Notes: generated by a model from the letters alone, not told the origin. A stretch of 64,000 nt of DNA from an uncultured Clostridia bacterium (GCA_934277615.1 CAKQUV010000002.1:62001-126000); one strand, 5' to 3'; positions 7,516 through 16,720 are shown, numbered from the stretch's first letter. Program-made: numbers and translations.

Positions 7516-8270
7516 TGGGTAGCGTTTTGTCGGCGACTTTTCAAGAACGTCTATATAAGGCTTTTATATACGACGACAGATACAAACTGTATTTCAAAGG
7601 ACTGGGCAACACTCTTTTGATTGCATTTCTTGCCACACTTATAGGTGTGGCAATCGGCGTTACTTTGGCAATGATTGTCTACGTCAACAAAAAGACGGGC
7701 AAACTCAAAGTGCTATCCCTCATCGCAAAAACGTACATAATGATAATCCGCGGAACGCCTGTTGTTTTGCAGCTTTTCATAATGTACTTCGTGGTGCTTG
7801 CCTCCTCCGACAACGGCATACTTATAGGCGCGCTTACGTTTGGTCTTAACTCCGGCGCATACGTTGCCGAGATTGTAAGGGCAGGCTTTGAAAGCGTTGA
7901 TTACGGACAAATGGAAGCTGGACGTTCACTCGGACTTTCTACGGGGCAAACGCTTTTGAGAGTGGTTACGCCGCAAGCGGTGCGCAACGTTATGCCGCCT
8001 CTTTTCAATGAGTTTATAACCCTTGTCAAAGAAACTGCAATCGTCGGATACGTGGGCATTCTCGACCTCGGCAAAGTGCCCGGGCTTATTCAATCGAGGA
8101 CGTTCGATTACCTCTTCCCGTTGCTTATTGCGGCGATTATGTATCTTGTAATCGTCATGGGGCTTACGGGAATACTCAAACTTATCGAAAAGCAAATGGC
8201 AAAGACCGACCGCAACTATAAGCGCATCAAAGTGCGCGGAAAGAAAAAAGACTATATCGTGGAGGCGTAA
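7512..8270 (+). CDS. Polar amino acid ABC transporter permease
   Basis: About 252 residues of the HisM/GlnP type. The start is GTG 7512 (GGAG at 7500-7503, spacing 8) or the ATG at 7515; both overlap the binding-protein stop, so translation is coupled. It has several membrane helices, the first at LLIAFLATLIGVAIGVTLAM. The EAA loop (MEAGRSLGLSTGQTLLRVVTPQA) that docks on the ATPase is present. The short basic C-terminus is cytoplasmic. A single permease gene implies a homodimeric channel. Confidence 0.92.
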   Translation: MMGSVLSATFQERLYKAFIYDDRYKLYFKGLGNTLLIAFLATLIGVAIGVTLAMIVYVNKKTGKLKVLSLIAKTYIMIIRGTPVVLQLFIMYFVVLASSDNGILIGALTFGLNSGAYVAEIVRAGFESVDYGQMEAGRSLGLSTGQTLLRVVTPQAVRNVMPPLFNEFITLVKETAIVGYVGILDLGKVPGLIQSRTFDYLFPLLIAAIMYLVIVMGLTGILKLIEKQMAKTDRNYKRIKVRGKKKDYIVEA

Positions 8271-8272
8271 TT

Positions 8273-9340
8273 ATGTTGAGTGCTATAAATCTGACTAAGA
8301 AATTTGGCGATTTGCTTGTTCTTGACGACATCACCGAAACGATAGAGGAGGGCGAACGAGTAGTAATAGTTGGTCCGAGCGGCGGCGGAAAATCAACTTT
8401 TTTGCGTTGCCTCAATTGTCTTGAAGATCCCACGGCGGGCAAGATTATGTTTGACGGCGTTGACCTTGCCGATCTTAAAGTGGATATCAACGAACAGCGT
8501 GAAAAAATGGGTATGGTTTTTCAACAATTCAACCTGTTTAACAACATGACGGTGAAGAAGAACATAACCCTTGCGCCCGTGCAAATAGGTATCAAAAACA
8601 TGCGCAAGACAAAACGCAAAAACGCCTTTGTGCCTATGTATAACAAGTGGTTTGAAAAGTACGGACAAAAGCACAACGAAAAGGTGGATAAAAAGATAGT
8701 TTTGCTTCAAAAGCAACTTGAAGAGCTGAAAGAGCAACTTAAACCTATCGTTTGCGCATGGGAAGAGACAAAAGTCATAAAAGAGATAAGCGGAAAATCT
8801 TATGCTACTTACGATCCCAAACTCACCAAACAAAAGCTTGACCTCACCGAAAAAATAGAGAACGTGGAACGCAAGATTTCGCACTCCGTCCACGCAGAGG
8901 CAAAGAGCGTTCAACCGCTCGAATACACCTCGAAAAAAGAGATAATTCAAAAGGCAAACGACAAGGCGGAGGAACTGCTTAAACGCATAGGGCTTGACAG
9001 CAAAGCCGACGTATATCCATCGACGCTTAGCGGCGGACAAAAGCAGCGTGTGGCGATTGCTCGCGCGCTTGCGATGAATCCCAAAGTCATGCTGTTTGAC
9101 GAGCCGACGAGCGCGCTCGATCCCGAGATGGTGGGCGAGGTGCTCGATCTTATCAAGCAAGTGGCGGACGAGGGTATGACGATGGTTATCGTAACCCACG
9201 AAATGGCTTTTGCAAGAGAGGTGGGAACGAGAATACTGTTTATGGCGCAAGGCAAGATACTGGAAGAGGCGCCGCCCGAAGAGTTTTTTGCAAACCCCAA
9301 GTGCGACAGGCTCAAAGAGTTTTTGAAAAAGGTTTTGTAA
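8273..9340 (+). CDS. Amino acid ABC transporter ATPase (GlnQ type) with ~110-residue insertion
   Basis: 355 residues against about 240 for the family. Walker A is GPSGGGKST (res 34-42), the Q-loop MVFQQFNLF (81-89), the signature LSGGQKQR (252-259), Walker B VMLFDEPTSALDP, and the switch His is in VIVTHEM. Between the Q-loop helix and the signature, residues ~108-222 are extra, charged and mostly helical. They contain heptad-like LLQKQLEELKEQL and LTEKIENVERKI stretches, consistent with a coiled-coil hairpin. The rest aligns without gaps, so the protein should be an active ATPase. It is the last gene of the operon, two bases after the permease. Confidence 0.9.
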   Translation: MLSAINLTKKFGDLLVLDDITETIEEGERVVIVGPSGGGKSTFLRCLNCLEDPTAGKIMFDGVDLADLKVDINEQREKMGMVFQQFNLFNNMTVKKNITLAPVQIGIKNMRKTKRKNAFVPMYNKWFEKYGQKHNEKVDKKIVLLQKQLEELKEQLKPIVCAWEETKVIKEISGKSYATYDPKLTKQKLDLTEKIENVERKISHSVHAEAKSVQPLEYTSKKEIIQKANDKAEELLKRIGLDSKADVYPSTLSGGQKQRVAIARALAMNPKVMLFDEPTSALDPEMVGEVLDLIKQVADEGMTMVIVTHEMAFAREVGTRILFMAQGKILEEAPPEEFFANPKCDRLKEFLKKVL

Positions 9341-9406
9341 GCGCTTGCAAAGCGTTACAAAGGCATTGAAAATATAAGCGAAACGAATAATCATTTGCGT
9401 AAAGTA

Positions 9407-9437
9407 AAACGGCTTTCCGATATCGGAGAGCCGTTTT
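9407..9437 (+). terminator. Intrinsic terminator of the amino acid ABC operon
   Basis: Near-perfect long inverted repeat around ACGGCT...GAGCCGT (9408-9433), with TTCCGATATCGGA at the top, followed by five T. Confidence 0.8.
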
Positions 9438-9473
9438 TCGTCTTGTTTTACACGTTGCGCAACGCAACTTCGA

Positions 9474-10142
9474 TTAATAACTGTATTTCTTTTGGTTGGC
9501 GACAAGGAATATGATTTCCAAGACGAGGGATAAAAATTCCGCTACGATTACGGATACCCATATGCCTGTAAGTCCGAACGCCATGGGGAGGAGCATAACA
9601 GCGGCGATTTGGAATATCAGGGTACGGGCGAAGGACACGATTGCGGAGATAAGTCCGTTGTTGAGCGCGGTGAAGAACGATGACGTGAACATGTTGAATC
9701 CCATAAACATGAAGGATACGGAGAATATTCGCATGCCAAAGGTTGTCATATCGAGAAGATTTGCGTCGTAACTTACGAATATGCTTGAAAGCGGACGGGC
9801 AAGGGATACGGACAGTACCGTCATAATTACGCCCGCAACGATATTGATAATCGTGCTTTTGCGGAACATATTTTTGAGTTCGTCGCGGTTTTGTGCGCCG
9901 TAGTTGTAGCTTGCGACGAGCGCCGAGCCGCCTGCACCCATCATAAAGCCGAGCGAGCCGAGAATCATTGTTGCCGGGAATATGAGATTGAGCGCCGCAA
10001 ACGCCGTTTTGCCTACGAAATTGGATACGAAAACACCGTCCACAATGCTGTATACGGACGTAAATACCATCATAAGGATTGGCGAAAGCACCGCCTTTCC
10101 TATCTTTTTATACGTAAAATGTTCGTCGAGATGTACTGCCAT
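9474..10142 (-). CDS. MATE-family transporter with large in-frame internal deletion
   Basis: 222 residues, about half the ~450 of MATE efflux proteins. Residues 1-~72 match the MATE N-terminus (SPILMMVFTSVYSIVDGVFV...GSLGFMMGAGGSALVA). From ASYNYGAQN onward the sequence matches the C-terminal half (SYNYGA..., FGMRIFSVSFMFMGFNMF, LPMAFGLTGIWVSV). The end of the first half and the start of the second are missing. The junction falls where both pseudo-symmetric halves have a G-rich turn, as expected for recombination between internal repeats. The frame is intact and a GAGGT ribosome-binding site is present. It starts 7 bp after the marR stop. It may be a non-functional remnant or a half-size protein that pairs with another subunit. 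Confidence 0.8.
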   Translation of the reverse strand: MAVHLDEHFTYKKIGKAVLSPILMMVFTSVYSIVDGVFVSNFVGKTAFAALNLIFPATMILGSLGFMMGAGGSALVASYNYGAQNRDELKNMFRKSTIINIVAGVIMTVLSVSLARPLSSIFVSYDANLLDMTTFGMRIFSVSFMFMGFNMFTSSFFTALNNGLISAIVSFARTLIFQIAAVMLLPMAFGLTGIWVSVIVAEFLSLVLEIIFLVANQKKYSY

Positions 10143-10149
10143 TTATACC

Positions 10150-10590
10150 TCAATTTTGCCTTGCCGAAAAGTGTTTTTCGGCGTATTTTTTGAATAATCT
10201 ATTGTATTTTTGCGTGAGTGCGAAAAGCGTATCCGCCTCTTTTTCGTCGAGTTCTCGCCAAAGTTCGTCCTCGATATCGTCGATAACCGCAATTTTTTGC
10301 TTATATACCTCTTGCCCGAGGGGAGTGAGATATAGCGATTTCGTCTTGTTGTTGCCGTCAATCGATGACATGGCGACATACCCGAGCGATATCAGTTTTT
10401 TGATTGAAGAATTGATTGTTTGCTTTGGAATATACAACTTTTTTGAGATGTTCGATTGCGTGTTTGTGCCGTTTGCAATGCAATAAAGGCTCATGAACTC
10501 GCTTGACGAAAAGCCCGATTTTTCCATAACTTCGTTGTATATTCCGTCGCTTTCCCAAAAAAGCGCGCGATAGTCGTTTACGTTTGCCAT
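10150..10590 (-). CDS. MarR family transcriptional regulator
   Basis: 146 residues from ATG 10590, preceded by TGAGGTG. The winged-helix core is EFMSLYCIANGTNTQSNISKKLYIPKQTINSSIKKL with the wing at SSIDGNNKTKSLYLT; helices at both ends form the dimer interface. It is cotranscribed with the MATE gene 7 bp downstream, the usual pairing of a drug-responsive repressor with its efflux target. In-frame sequence upstream of 10590 has no ribosome-binding site and is not part of the gene. Confidence 0.9.
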   Translation of the reverse strand: MANVNDYRALFWESDGIYNEVMEKSGFSSSEFMSLYCIANGTNTQSNISKKLYIPKQTINSSIKKLISLGYVAMSSIDGNNKTKSLYLTPLGQEVYKQKIAVIDDIEDELWRELDEKEADTLFALTQKYNRLFKKYAEKHFSARQN

Positions 10591-10716
10591 ATTCACCTCA
10601 AAAATAGTCCGATTTCGTACTGTCCTACAACTGCAAAAATCAAATGTCAAGCGTTTGAAAACGGCGATACGACAATATTTTGTCAACATCATAAAACAGC
10701 GTGTAAACATTAGTTC

Positions 10717-10745
10717 TTTACAAAACAAAGGTTTAATGTTATCAT
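10717..10745 (+). promoter_or_regulatory. Promoter of the holA-cdaA-lysC gene cluster
   Basis: TTTACA (10717-10722), 17-bp spacer, TATCAT (10740-10745). The predicted transcription start is ~20 nt before ATG 10771. Confidence 0.65.
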
Positions 10746-10770
10746 ATAGTGTAACTTATCATAGGATATT

Positions 10771-11778
10771 ATGCGCTTACGGGCGCGAGTGCGTGCAATG
10801 AAATACGGCGAATTTAAACAACATATAAAAGAGGCTTTGCAGGGAAGAGAAAATCTTGCGTGCGCATACGTTGTGTGCGGCGACGACGATTATCTCAAAT
10901 CCGCCGCGATCAAGGCTCTAAAAAACCTCGTAGATCCCGAATATGCCGACTTCAATCTTTCCACGGCTTCGGGCGACGACGGTATGTTTTCGGCAATTGA
11001 CGCGCTTTATACCTTTCCTATGTTCGACGAGCGCAAAGTGGTGGTGCTGACGCTCGATAACGCGTTGTCAAACCAAAGCAAAGACGCATACGAAAAGTAT
11101 CTTGCGGCTCCGTCGGAAACTTCCGTGCTTGTTGTGGATTGCGACGACGACGTGGCAAAATCTCTCAAAAACAAGAAGGCGCAGATTGTTGATTGCTCGC
11201 GCCTTGACGATAGCGATCTTGCAAAAGAGATTGAGGAGATAGCGTCTTTTGCGCCCTCTCGCAAAATAAACAAGGACGCAGAAACGGAGCTTATCACTCG
11301 CACGCAAGGCAATATGTCGCGCATAGCGACCGAGATGGTCAAGCTCAAAGCCTACTGCGACAAGGTCATAACAAAACGCGACGTCGAGGATATGGTGAGC
11401 GCGGATATCGATTTTCAGATATACGAACTTGCAAACGCAGTCAGCGAAAAGAATGCGGACAAGGCTCTCAAGGCGCTTGACGTGTTCTTCAAAAACGGTA
11501 TCAGGGGCGTAACGATTATCAACAGACTTTACGACAAGTATCGCAATATGCTGCATGCCGAACTCAATAAGAATTTGTCCAACGAAGAAGTGGCAAAATT
11601 GCTCGGTATGAAGAGCGGCGCGGTGTATTTCTTGCGCAAGGTATCTTCCAATTATTCGCAAATGCGCCTCAAAAAGTGCGTCGATTATCTGCACTCGCTG
11701 CAATACGACGTGCTTAGCGGCAAACGCTCCGACGTGAGCGCAATTCACGAGGCAATACTTCAATTGCTAAGTATTTAG
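10771..11778 (+). CDS. holA: DNA polymerase III subunit delta
   Basis: 335 residues matching the HolA clamp-loader subunit. The N-terminal degenerate nucleotide-binding region has YVVCGDDDYLKSAAIKAL. The middle holds FDERKVVVLTLDN and an AAA+ lid region with LITRTQGNMSRIATEMVKL. The C-terminal collar domain includes IRGVTIINRLYDKYRNML. The start is uncertain: ATG 10771 has AGGAT four bases upstream; ATG 10798 (MKYGEFKQHI) fits homologues better but has no ribosome-binding site. It heads a co-oriented series of genes reaching lysC. Confidence 0.88.
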   Translation: MRLRARVRAMKYGEFKQHIKEALQGRENLACAYVVCGDDDYLKSAAIKALKNLVDPEYADFNLSTASGDDGMFSAIDALYTFPMFDERKVVVLTLDNALSNQSKDAYEKYLAAPSETSVLVVDCDDDVAKSLKNKKAQIVDCSRLDDSDLAKEIEEIASFAPSRKINKDAETELITRTQGNMSRIATEMVKLKAYCDKVITKRDVEDMVSADIDFQIYELANAVSEKNADKALKALDVFFKNGIRGVTIINRLYDKYRNMLHAELNKNLSNEEVAKLLGMKSGAVYFLRKVSSNYSQMRLKKCVDYLHSLQYDVLSGKRSDVSAIHEAILQLLSI

Positions 11779-11785
11779 GTGGTTT

Positions 11786-12676
11786 ATGCAAAACAAAATC
11801 GATAGAAAATATTACGTATGGATTTGGCTCGGACTGATTTTCGCCACGTATATAAGAAACGTCTACGGCATTTACGAGGACGTCAACGCGCTTATCGGCG
11901 AGGCGTCCAGAACGCAGGTCGTGGCGGACGTGTTCATTATGATTTTCAGCTACGGAATTATCCCCGCGCTTATAACTTTCGTATGTGCGCTCGTGGTGTA
12001 TTACATCACGGCAAGAAGGCACTCCAACTACGTTTCGCGCAATGATTTTTGTTATATCGTTATGACGTTTGTGGCAGGAGAGAGAGCGGTGGCAGGATTT
12101 ATCGACGCGTTCTCCATTTTGTCCGTCGAGATGCATATCGTAACGGCGACCGTGCTCGACGTATTGCTTTTGCCTGGCACAATGATGCTTATGTACTTCC
12201 TTATGGCGAAGCATTACAATTTTAACGTCGTGGAAAAGCGCAACAGCTTCACAGTGCTGTCGGTGGTATTCTTCGTGGTGCTCGGGCTTAGCGTGTTCGG
12301 CAACAATTTCACAATCGTATCGCTCGGCTCAAACGGCGAGTATTCGCAAGCGCTCATAGAGTATTTGCACGAGCTTGGATATTCCGTAAGCGCGCTCACT
12401 TCGAGCATTCAAGTGTATTCCAGTATAAGCGCAATCGTCATTTACCTTGCGTATCTCGTTGCGGATATCGTGCTTGCCTCGCTTATGAAAAAGAACGCCG
12501 CGGAGTATCAGGACGAGGACACGAGAGAGGAGTTTTTCGCAAGACATCCCGAGGCGAGAGGGGGCGCGCCTTACACTCGTCGCGACGACGTGGAGTCCAC
12601 TTTCGAGGACTTTGAGAAACAACACACAAAAGAGAAAGACGACAACGATCACGTCTTTGACGAATTTGATATTTAA
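11786..12676 (+). CDS. Integral membrane protein of unknown function
   Basis: 296 residues, beginning 7 bp after holA. About six membrane helices can be placed (for example YVWIWLGLIFATYI, VFIMIFSYGIIPALITFVCALV, FTVLSVVFFVVLGLSVFG and AIVIYLAYLVADIVLASLM). A ~65-residue, highly charged cytoplasmic tail follows, rich in Asp/Glu/Arg. No family was recognised. The position directly before cdaA suggests cotranscription; in many Bacillota a CdaA regulator (CdaR) neighbours cdaA, but this protein does not resemble it. Confidence 0.65.
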   Translation: MQNKIDRKYYVWIWLGLIFATYIRNVYGIYEDVNALIGEASRTQVVADVFIMIFSYGIIPALITFVCALVVYYITARRHSNYVSRNDFCYIVMTFVAGERAVAGFIDAFSILSVEMHIVTATVLDVLLLPGTMMLMYFLMAKHYNFNVVEKRNSFTVLSVVFFVVLGLSVFGNNFTIVSLGSNGEYSQALIEYLHELGYSVSALTSSIQVYSSISAIVIYLAYLVADIVLASLMKKNAAEYQDEDTREEFFARHPEARGGAPYTRRDDVESTFEDFEKQHTKEKDDNDHVFDEFDI

Positions 12677-12717
12677 TACACAAGAAAATCGGGCAAAACG
12701 CCCGCAGTGAGGAATAT

Positions 12718-13581
12718 ATGACATTTGATTTCGCGAAGTATGCAAACGGGATTGACTTGTATTTCATCATCGATATGGTGGTGCTTGTAACCGTATTTGC
12801 GATTATGCTCAGTTTTTTTATCTACAAGCGCAATATGAAGGTGTTTTTCCTGCTCATTCTCGGCGCTGTGCTTGACGTGCTTGTCAACGTGCTGTCCGAA
12901 TTGTTGGGCGGAAAACTCGCTATTGCAAAATACGTTATGCACTTTGTCGTGATTTTCGATATCATAGCGGCGTGCGTGGTTTATCAGAACGATTTGAAAA
13001 ACCTCTTCCAAAAGGTTTCAACCGCAAAGGGCTTTGAAACTCACAACAGCGACGACGAATTGAGAGACGCAACGGCGGAGATTTTGACGGCGTGCCAGGA
13101 TATGGCAAAAAACGACGTCGGCGCAATCATCATCATCGACACGGCAGGGGATATCCACGACAATATTCTGGATACAGGCACACGCCTCAACGCAACGTTG
13201 TCCGCGCCTCTGTTTGAGAGTATTTTCAACACCAAAGCGCCGCTTCACGACGGAGCGGTTATCGTGCGCGGAAACAAGATTATCGCGGCAGGTTGCTTCC
13301 TTACGCTCACGCAGCGCAACGTCAATAAAGAGATGGGCACTCGCCACCGCGCGGCAATAGGCATTACGGAAGATACCGACGTGCTTTCCATTGTCGTGAG
13401 CGAGGAAACAGGCATCATTTCCGTTGTCAAACACGGCGAAATCAAGCGCTATATGACTATGGACAAACTCAAAGACGAAATCGAGGAAGCATACGGCATT
13501 TCTCCGACTGCTATAGCACTCAGAGAGGCTCACGCAAATCGTCGTATCGGCAAAATTCGCAGAAACGGTAGGTTCAAATGA
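12718..13581 (+). CDS. cdaA: Diadenylate cyclase, CdaA type
   Basis: 287 residues. Three N-terminal membrane helices (res ~14-90) are followed by a DAC/DisA_N domain. Catalytic motifs LHDGAVIV (DGA at 178-180) and GTRHRAAIGI (res 207-216) are intact. It makes c-di-AMP from two ATP, the messenger controlling K+ and osmolyte homeostasis in Bacillota; trkH-trkA, typical c-di-AMP-linked transport genes, lie 12 kb away. The usual cdaR and glmM neighbours are absent; instead it is flanked by an unknown membrane protein and DUF1015, whose start overlaps its stop by 4 bp. Confidence 0.92.
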   Translation: MTFDFAKYANGIDLYFIIDMVVLVTVFAIMLSFFIYKRNMKVFFLLILGAVLDVLVNVLSELLGGKLAIAKYVMHFVVIFDIIAACVVYQNDLKNLFQKVSTAKGFETHNSDDELRDATAEILTACQDMAKNDVGAIIIIDTAGDIHDNILDTGTRLNATLSAPLFESIFNTKAPLHDGAVIVRGNKIIAAGCFLTLTQRNVNKEMGTRHRAAIGITEDTDVLSIVVSEETGIISVVKHGEIKRYMTMDKLKDEIEEAYGISPTAIALREAHANRRIGKIRRNGRFK

Positions 13582-14798
13582 AAACTATAAGAAAAACGGA
13601 TATTTTAGTGCCCGCAGATTGCGATTTTTCCAAATGGTCGGTGGTGGCTTGCGACCAGTTTACTTCCGAACGCAAGTATTGGGAAGATCTTGAAAACTAT
13701 GTGGGCGACGCGCCCAGCACGCTCAAGCTCGTATTTCCCGAGGTTTATCTTGAGGACGACGACAAGCAAGAGCGCATAGATAAGATAAATCGCACCATGC
13801 AAGAGTACATAGACGAGGACGTTTTCAAGACGCTCAAAGACAGTTTTGTCCTCGTGAAAAGAACGACGGCAAGCGGCGTTTCTCGTCTTGGCGTAGTGCT
13901 TGCGGTCGACCTAGAGGACTACTGCTTTACGCACCCGTCGCACGCCAATATCCGCTCGACGGAAGGCGTGGTGCTCGACCGTATTCCTCCGCGCCTCAAA
14001 ATAAGAGAAAACGCGCTTGTGGAATTGCCGCACATAATGCTCCTCATAGACGACAGAAAAAAGAGCGTTATCGAGCGACTTTGGCAAGAGCGCGACGAGA
14101 ACGAAAAGATTTACGACTTCGATTTGAATATGGGCGGCGGACATCTCGTCGGCTACCGCGTGGACGCGCAAAAAGTCATCGATTTGTTTGACGATTACGA
14201 GAGGTCCGTGCAAAATCTGTACGGCACGGGAAGCAATGATTTTATCTTTGCGGTGGGCGACGGAAATCACTCTCTTGCAACGGCGCAGGCGCATTGGAAT
14301 CGCACGAAAGAGGGGTTAACCGATGCACAAAAGGCAGTTCATCCTGCCAGATTTGCACTTTGCGAGGTTGAGAACCTTCACGACGACGGTATTGTTTTCG
14401 AGCCGATTCATCGCTTTGTGTTCGGCGCAGGCGAGGAATTTAAGGCGTTTATGCAATCGAGATTGAAGGGTACGACGGTTGTCAAGGCGTTCGGCAGCGC
14501 AGGCGAGTTCGATATGCACGCAGAGGACAACAGCGCAAAGGCAATCAAGGATATCCAGACCGCAATAGACGAGTATTTGTCGGCGCACAAGGAATGCTCG
14601 GTGGACTATATTCACGGCATAGAACACTTGCGCGCGGTTGCATCCGAAAACGCAGGCGTTGCAATCGAGATGCCCAAGATTAAGAAAGAAGAACTTTTCG
14701 GTTACGTCCTTCAAAACGGCACGCTTTGCAGAAAGGCGTTTTCTATGGGCGAGGCGGAAGAGAAGAGATACTATTTCGAGGCTAAGAGAATAAAGTAA
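13578..14798 (+). CDS. DUF1015 family protein
   Basis: 406 residues with DUF1015 features: the N-terminal KTDILVPADCDFSKWSVVACDQF segment, RSTEGVVLDRIPPRLKIRENA in the middle, and FAVGDGNHSLATAQAHW, the conserved GDGNHS box. It starts inside the cdaA stop (ATGA overlap), so translation is coupled. The family is soluble and uncharacterised; many members lie near serine or amino acid metabolism genes. No transmembrane segment is seen. Confidence 0.85.
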   Translation: MKTIRKTDILVPADCDFSKWSVVACDQFTSERKYWEDLENYVGDAPSTLKLVFPEVYLEDDDKQERIDKINRTMQEYIDEDVFKTLKDSFVLVKRTTASGVSRLGVVLAVDLEDYCFTHPSHANIRSTEGVVLDRIPPRLKIRENALVELPHIMLLIDDRKKSVIERLWQERDENEKIYDFDLNMGGGHLVGYRVDAQKVIDLFDDYERSVQNLYGTGSNDFIFAVGDGNHSLATAQAHWNRTKEGLTDAQKAVHPARFALCEVENLHDDGIVFEPIHRFVFGAGEEFKAFMQSRLKGTTVVKAFGSAGEFDMHAEDNSAKAIKDIQTAIDEYLSAHKECSVDYIHGIEHLRAVASENAGVAIEMPKIKKEELFGYVLQNGTLCRKAFSMGEAEEKRYYFEAKRIK

Positions 14799-14843
14799 TC
14801 GCATACCTTATCGCCGAATGAATATACTGTATCGGAGAACGAT

Positions 14844-16151
14844 ATGAAAGTATGTAAATTCGGCGGAACGTCAATGGCAAACGGCAGTACGATATCGCGT
14901 GTTCTGAACGTCGTGAGAAGCGACGAGCAAAGACGATATATCGTCGTTTCGGCACCCGGGAAAAGGGATAAAAACGACGTCAAAATCACCGACGCGCTGT
15001 ATGCGTGTTATAGTGAAAAAAGAGAAAAAGGCAATTGCGATATATCCTTCGAAGTCGTGAAAAATCGGTTTCTCGATATCGCAAAGTCGCTTGACGTCGA
15101 TATAAATCTGACAGCCGTTCTCGATAGAATCAAAGACAATATCGAAAGCGGCGCGTCGAGAGATTACTGTGCGTCCAGAGGGGAGTATCTGTGCGCAAGG
15201 TTGCTTGCCGCAAAACTCGGTTTCGAGTTTGTCGATACCGATAGCATAATCAAATTCAATGCCGACGGTAAATTGCAGATGCACTATACGCTCGACCTCA
15301 TCAAGCAAAGGCTCGAGAGTGTGCAATATGCCGTTATCCCGGGCTTTTACGGCTCCGACCGAGATGGCGAAATAGTAACTTTTTCGCGCGGCGGCTCAGA
15401 TATCACGGGGGCGCTTGTCGCAAGAGCGGTCGATGCCGATATTTACGAAAATTGGACGGACGTGGACGGGTTTTTGATCGCCGATCCGCGCATTGTCAAA
15501 GATCCTGCCATTATCGATTATTTAAGTTATAGGGAACTCCGCGAACTTGCGTATATGGGCGCGGAAGTTTTGCATCCCGAATCTATTTTTCCTCTCAGAA
15601 GCGTGGGAATCCCCATAAACATCAAAAATACGTTCAATCCGACCTGCAAAGGTACTATGATTGTTGCCGACAAGGACTTGCCCGAAGGACAAAAGGTCAT
15701 CACGGGCATTGCGGGCAAAAAGGGCTTTACTATCGTCAATATCGAGAAAGATATGATGAATTCCGAGATAGGTTTCGGACGAAAAGCACTTTCCGTTCTC
15801 GAATTTGAGGGGATATCATTCGAACATATGCCGTCGGGCATAGATACGCTTTCTATCGTCATACGAGACGAGTACATTTCCGGCAAAATGCAAAAAGTGC
15901 TTGCACGCCTTCAAGAATCCCTCAACGCAGACAATATCGAAATACACAGCGGACTATCCCTCATCGCAACCGTCGGACACAACATGGCGTTCCGTCAAGG
16001 CACGGCTGCCACGCTTTTCGCCGCTCTTGCCGCCGAAAATATCAACGTTCGTATGATAGACCAAGGATCTTCGGAACTTAACATAATCGTTGGGGTGGAT
16101 ACTTATGATTATGAGAGAGCCATCAACTCCATATATCACTCGCTTGTATAA
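14844..16151 (+). CDS. lysC: Aspartate kinase
   Basis: 435 residues. The kinase domain has KFGGTSMANG at the N-terminus, YCASRGEYLCARLLA, and SRGGSDITGALVARAVDADIYENWTDVDG. Two C-terminal ACT domains (from about residue 290; IVNIEKDMMNS and LIATVGHNMA) should bind lysine and/or threonine as feedback inhibitors. It catalyses the first step of the aspartate pathway. No lysine riboswitch is seen in the short 45-bp upstream gap. The stop codon is closely followed by a partial family-3 hairpin repeat. Confidence 0.95.
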   Translation: MKVCKFGGTSMANGSTISRVLNVVRSDEQRRYIVVSAPGKRDKNDVKITDALYACYSEKREKGNCDISFEVVKNRFLDIAKSLDVDINLTAVLDRIKDNIESGASRDYCASRGEYLCARLLAAKLGFEFVDTDSIIKFNADGKLQMHYTLDLIKQRLESVQYAVIPGFYGSDRDGEIVTFSRGGSDITGALVARAVDADIYENWTDVDGFLIADPRIVKDPAIIDYLSYRELRELAYMGAEVLHPESIFPLRSVGIPINIKNTFNPTCKGTMIVADKDLPEGQKVITGIAGKKGFTIVNIEKDMMNSEIGFGRKALSVLEFEGISFEHMPSGIDTLSIVIRDEYISGKMQKVLARLQESLNADNIEIHSGLSLIATVGHNMAFRQGTAATLFAALAAENINVRMIDQGSSELNIIVGVDTYDYERAINSIYHSLV

Positions 16152-16165
16152 ACGTGTCAAATAGC

Positions 16166-16640
16166 GCCTAACTTTGTCAGCGCGCATTAAGTGCGTTTTT
16201 AATAGAGTGCGTCGTAACTCCTTAAATGAAATAACCCCCCTCTTTCCGGACACGCCGGCATGTCCACTTCGGCGTTTGCGCACCGCAATCCGCCTCGTTC
16301 GCTTTGGCTACAACACATTCACCGGATGTGTTGCTTAACGCGTCGCGCCCGACCACTCGTATAGGGACATTTCTCTACAAGAGTATTCGTCGCTCGCGGG
16401 GGAGACAACGGCACTCGCATAGATAGGGACATTTCTCTACTTATGCCACTCGTTCACCAACGAAAAGAACAACACTCGTTGGCTCACTTGTACTATTCGT
16501 CAAGTTCGGCGCTCGATACGGTCGGCGCCCTGCGCCTCCGGCTCCGAATAGGCGCATACCGTTTATAAGTACGCTCCGAATAGGCAAATTGCGTGTATAA
16601 GTTCACTACAAACGAGTGGGGCGGAAAAACTTATTCAACC
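16166..16640 (+). repeat. Long mosaic intergenic repeat, copy R1
   Basis: The gap between lysC and pckA (about 670 bp) holds no gene. It opens with GCGCCTAACTTTGTCAG (16164-16180), the left half of the gene-end hairpin family, without its right half. From ~16190 it belongs to a mosaic repeat. Positions 16266-16350 are an 85-bp exact match to the reverse complement of 42898-42982. The ATAGGGACATTTCTCT block occurs twice here and once at ~24561. The TCGTCAAG-TCGGCGCTCGAT-CGGTCGGCGCC run (16497-16530) recurs at ~24643 and, inverted, at ~42510. Sequence is more GC-rich than the neighbouring promoter region. Confidence 0.85.
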
Positions 16641-16714
16641 CTTAAAACTTTCTTAAACATTTGACAAATATTTTTATTGATAAAAATTTACTTTTATTTT
16701 GCCGATGAATATTG

Positions 16715-16720
16715 TATAAT
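16715..16720 (+). promoter_or_regulatory. Putative -10 box of pckA
   Basis: TATAAT with no good -35 at 17 bp; an AT-rich ~95-nt leader follows. A second candidate, TTGACA at 16662-16667, lacks a matching -10. Confidence 0.45.

Noticed and set aside
14799..14843. Possible lysine riboswitch before lysC
   Set aside because: The gap is 45 bp, too short for the aptamer, and shows no conserved lysine-riboswitch sequence.
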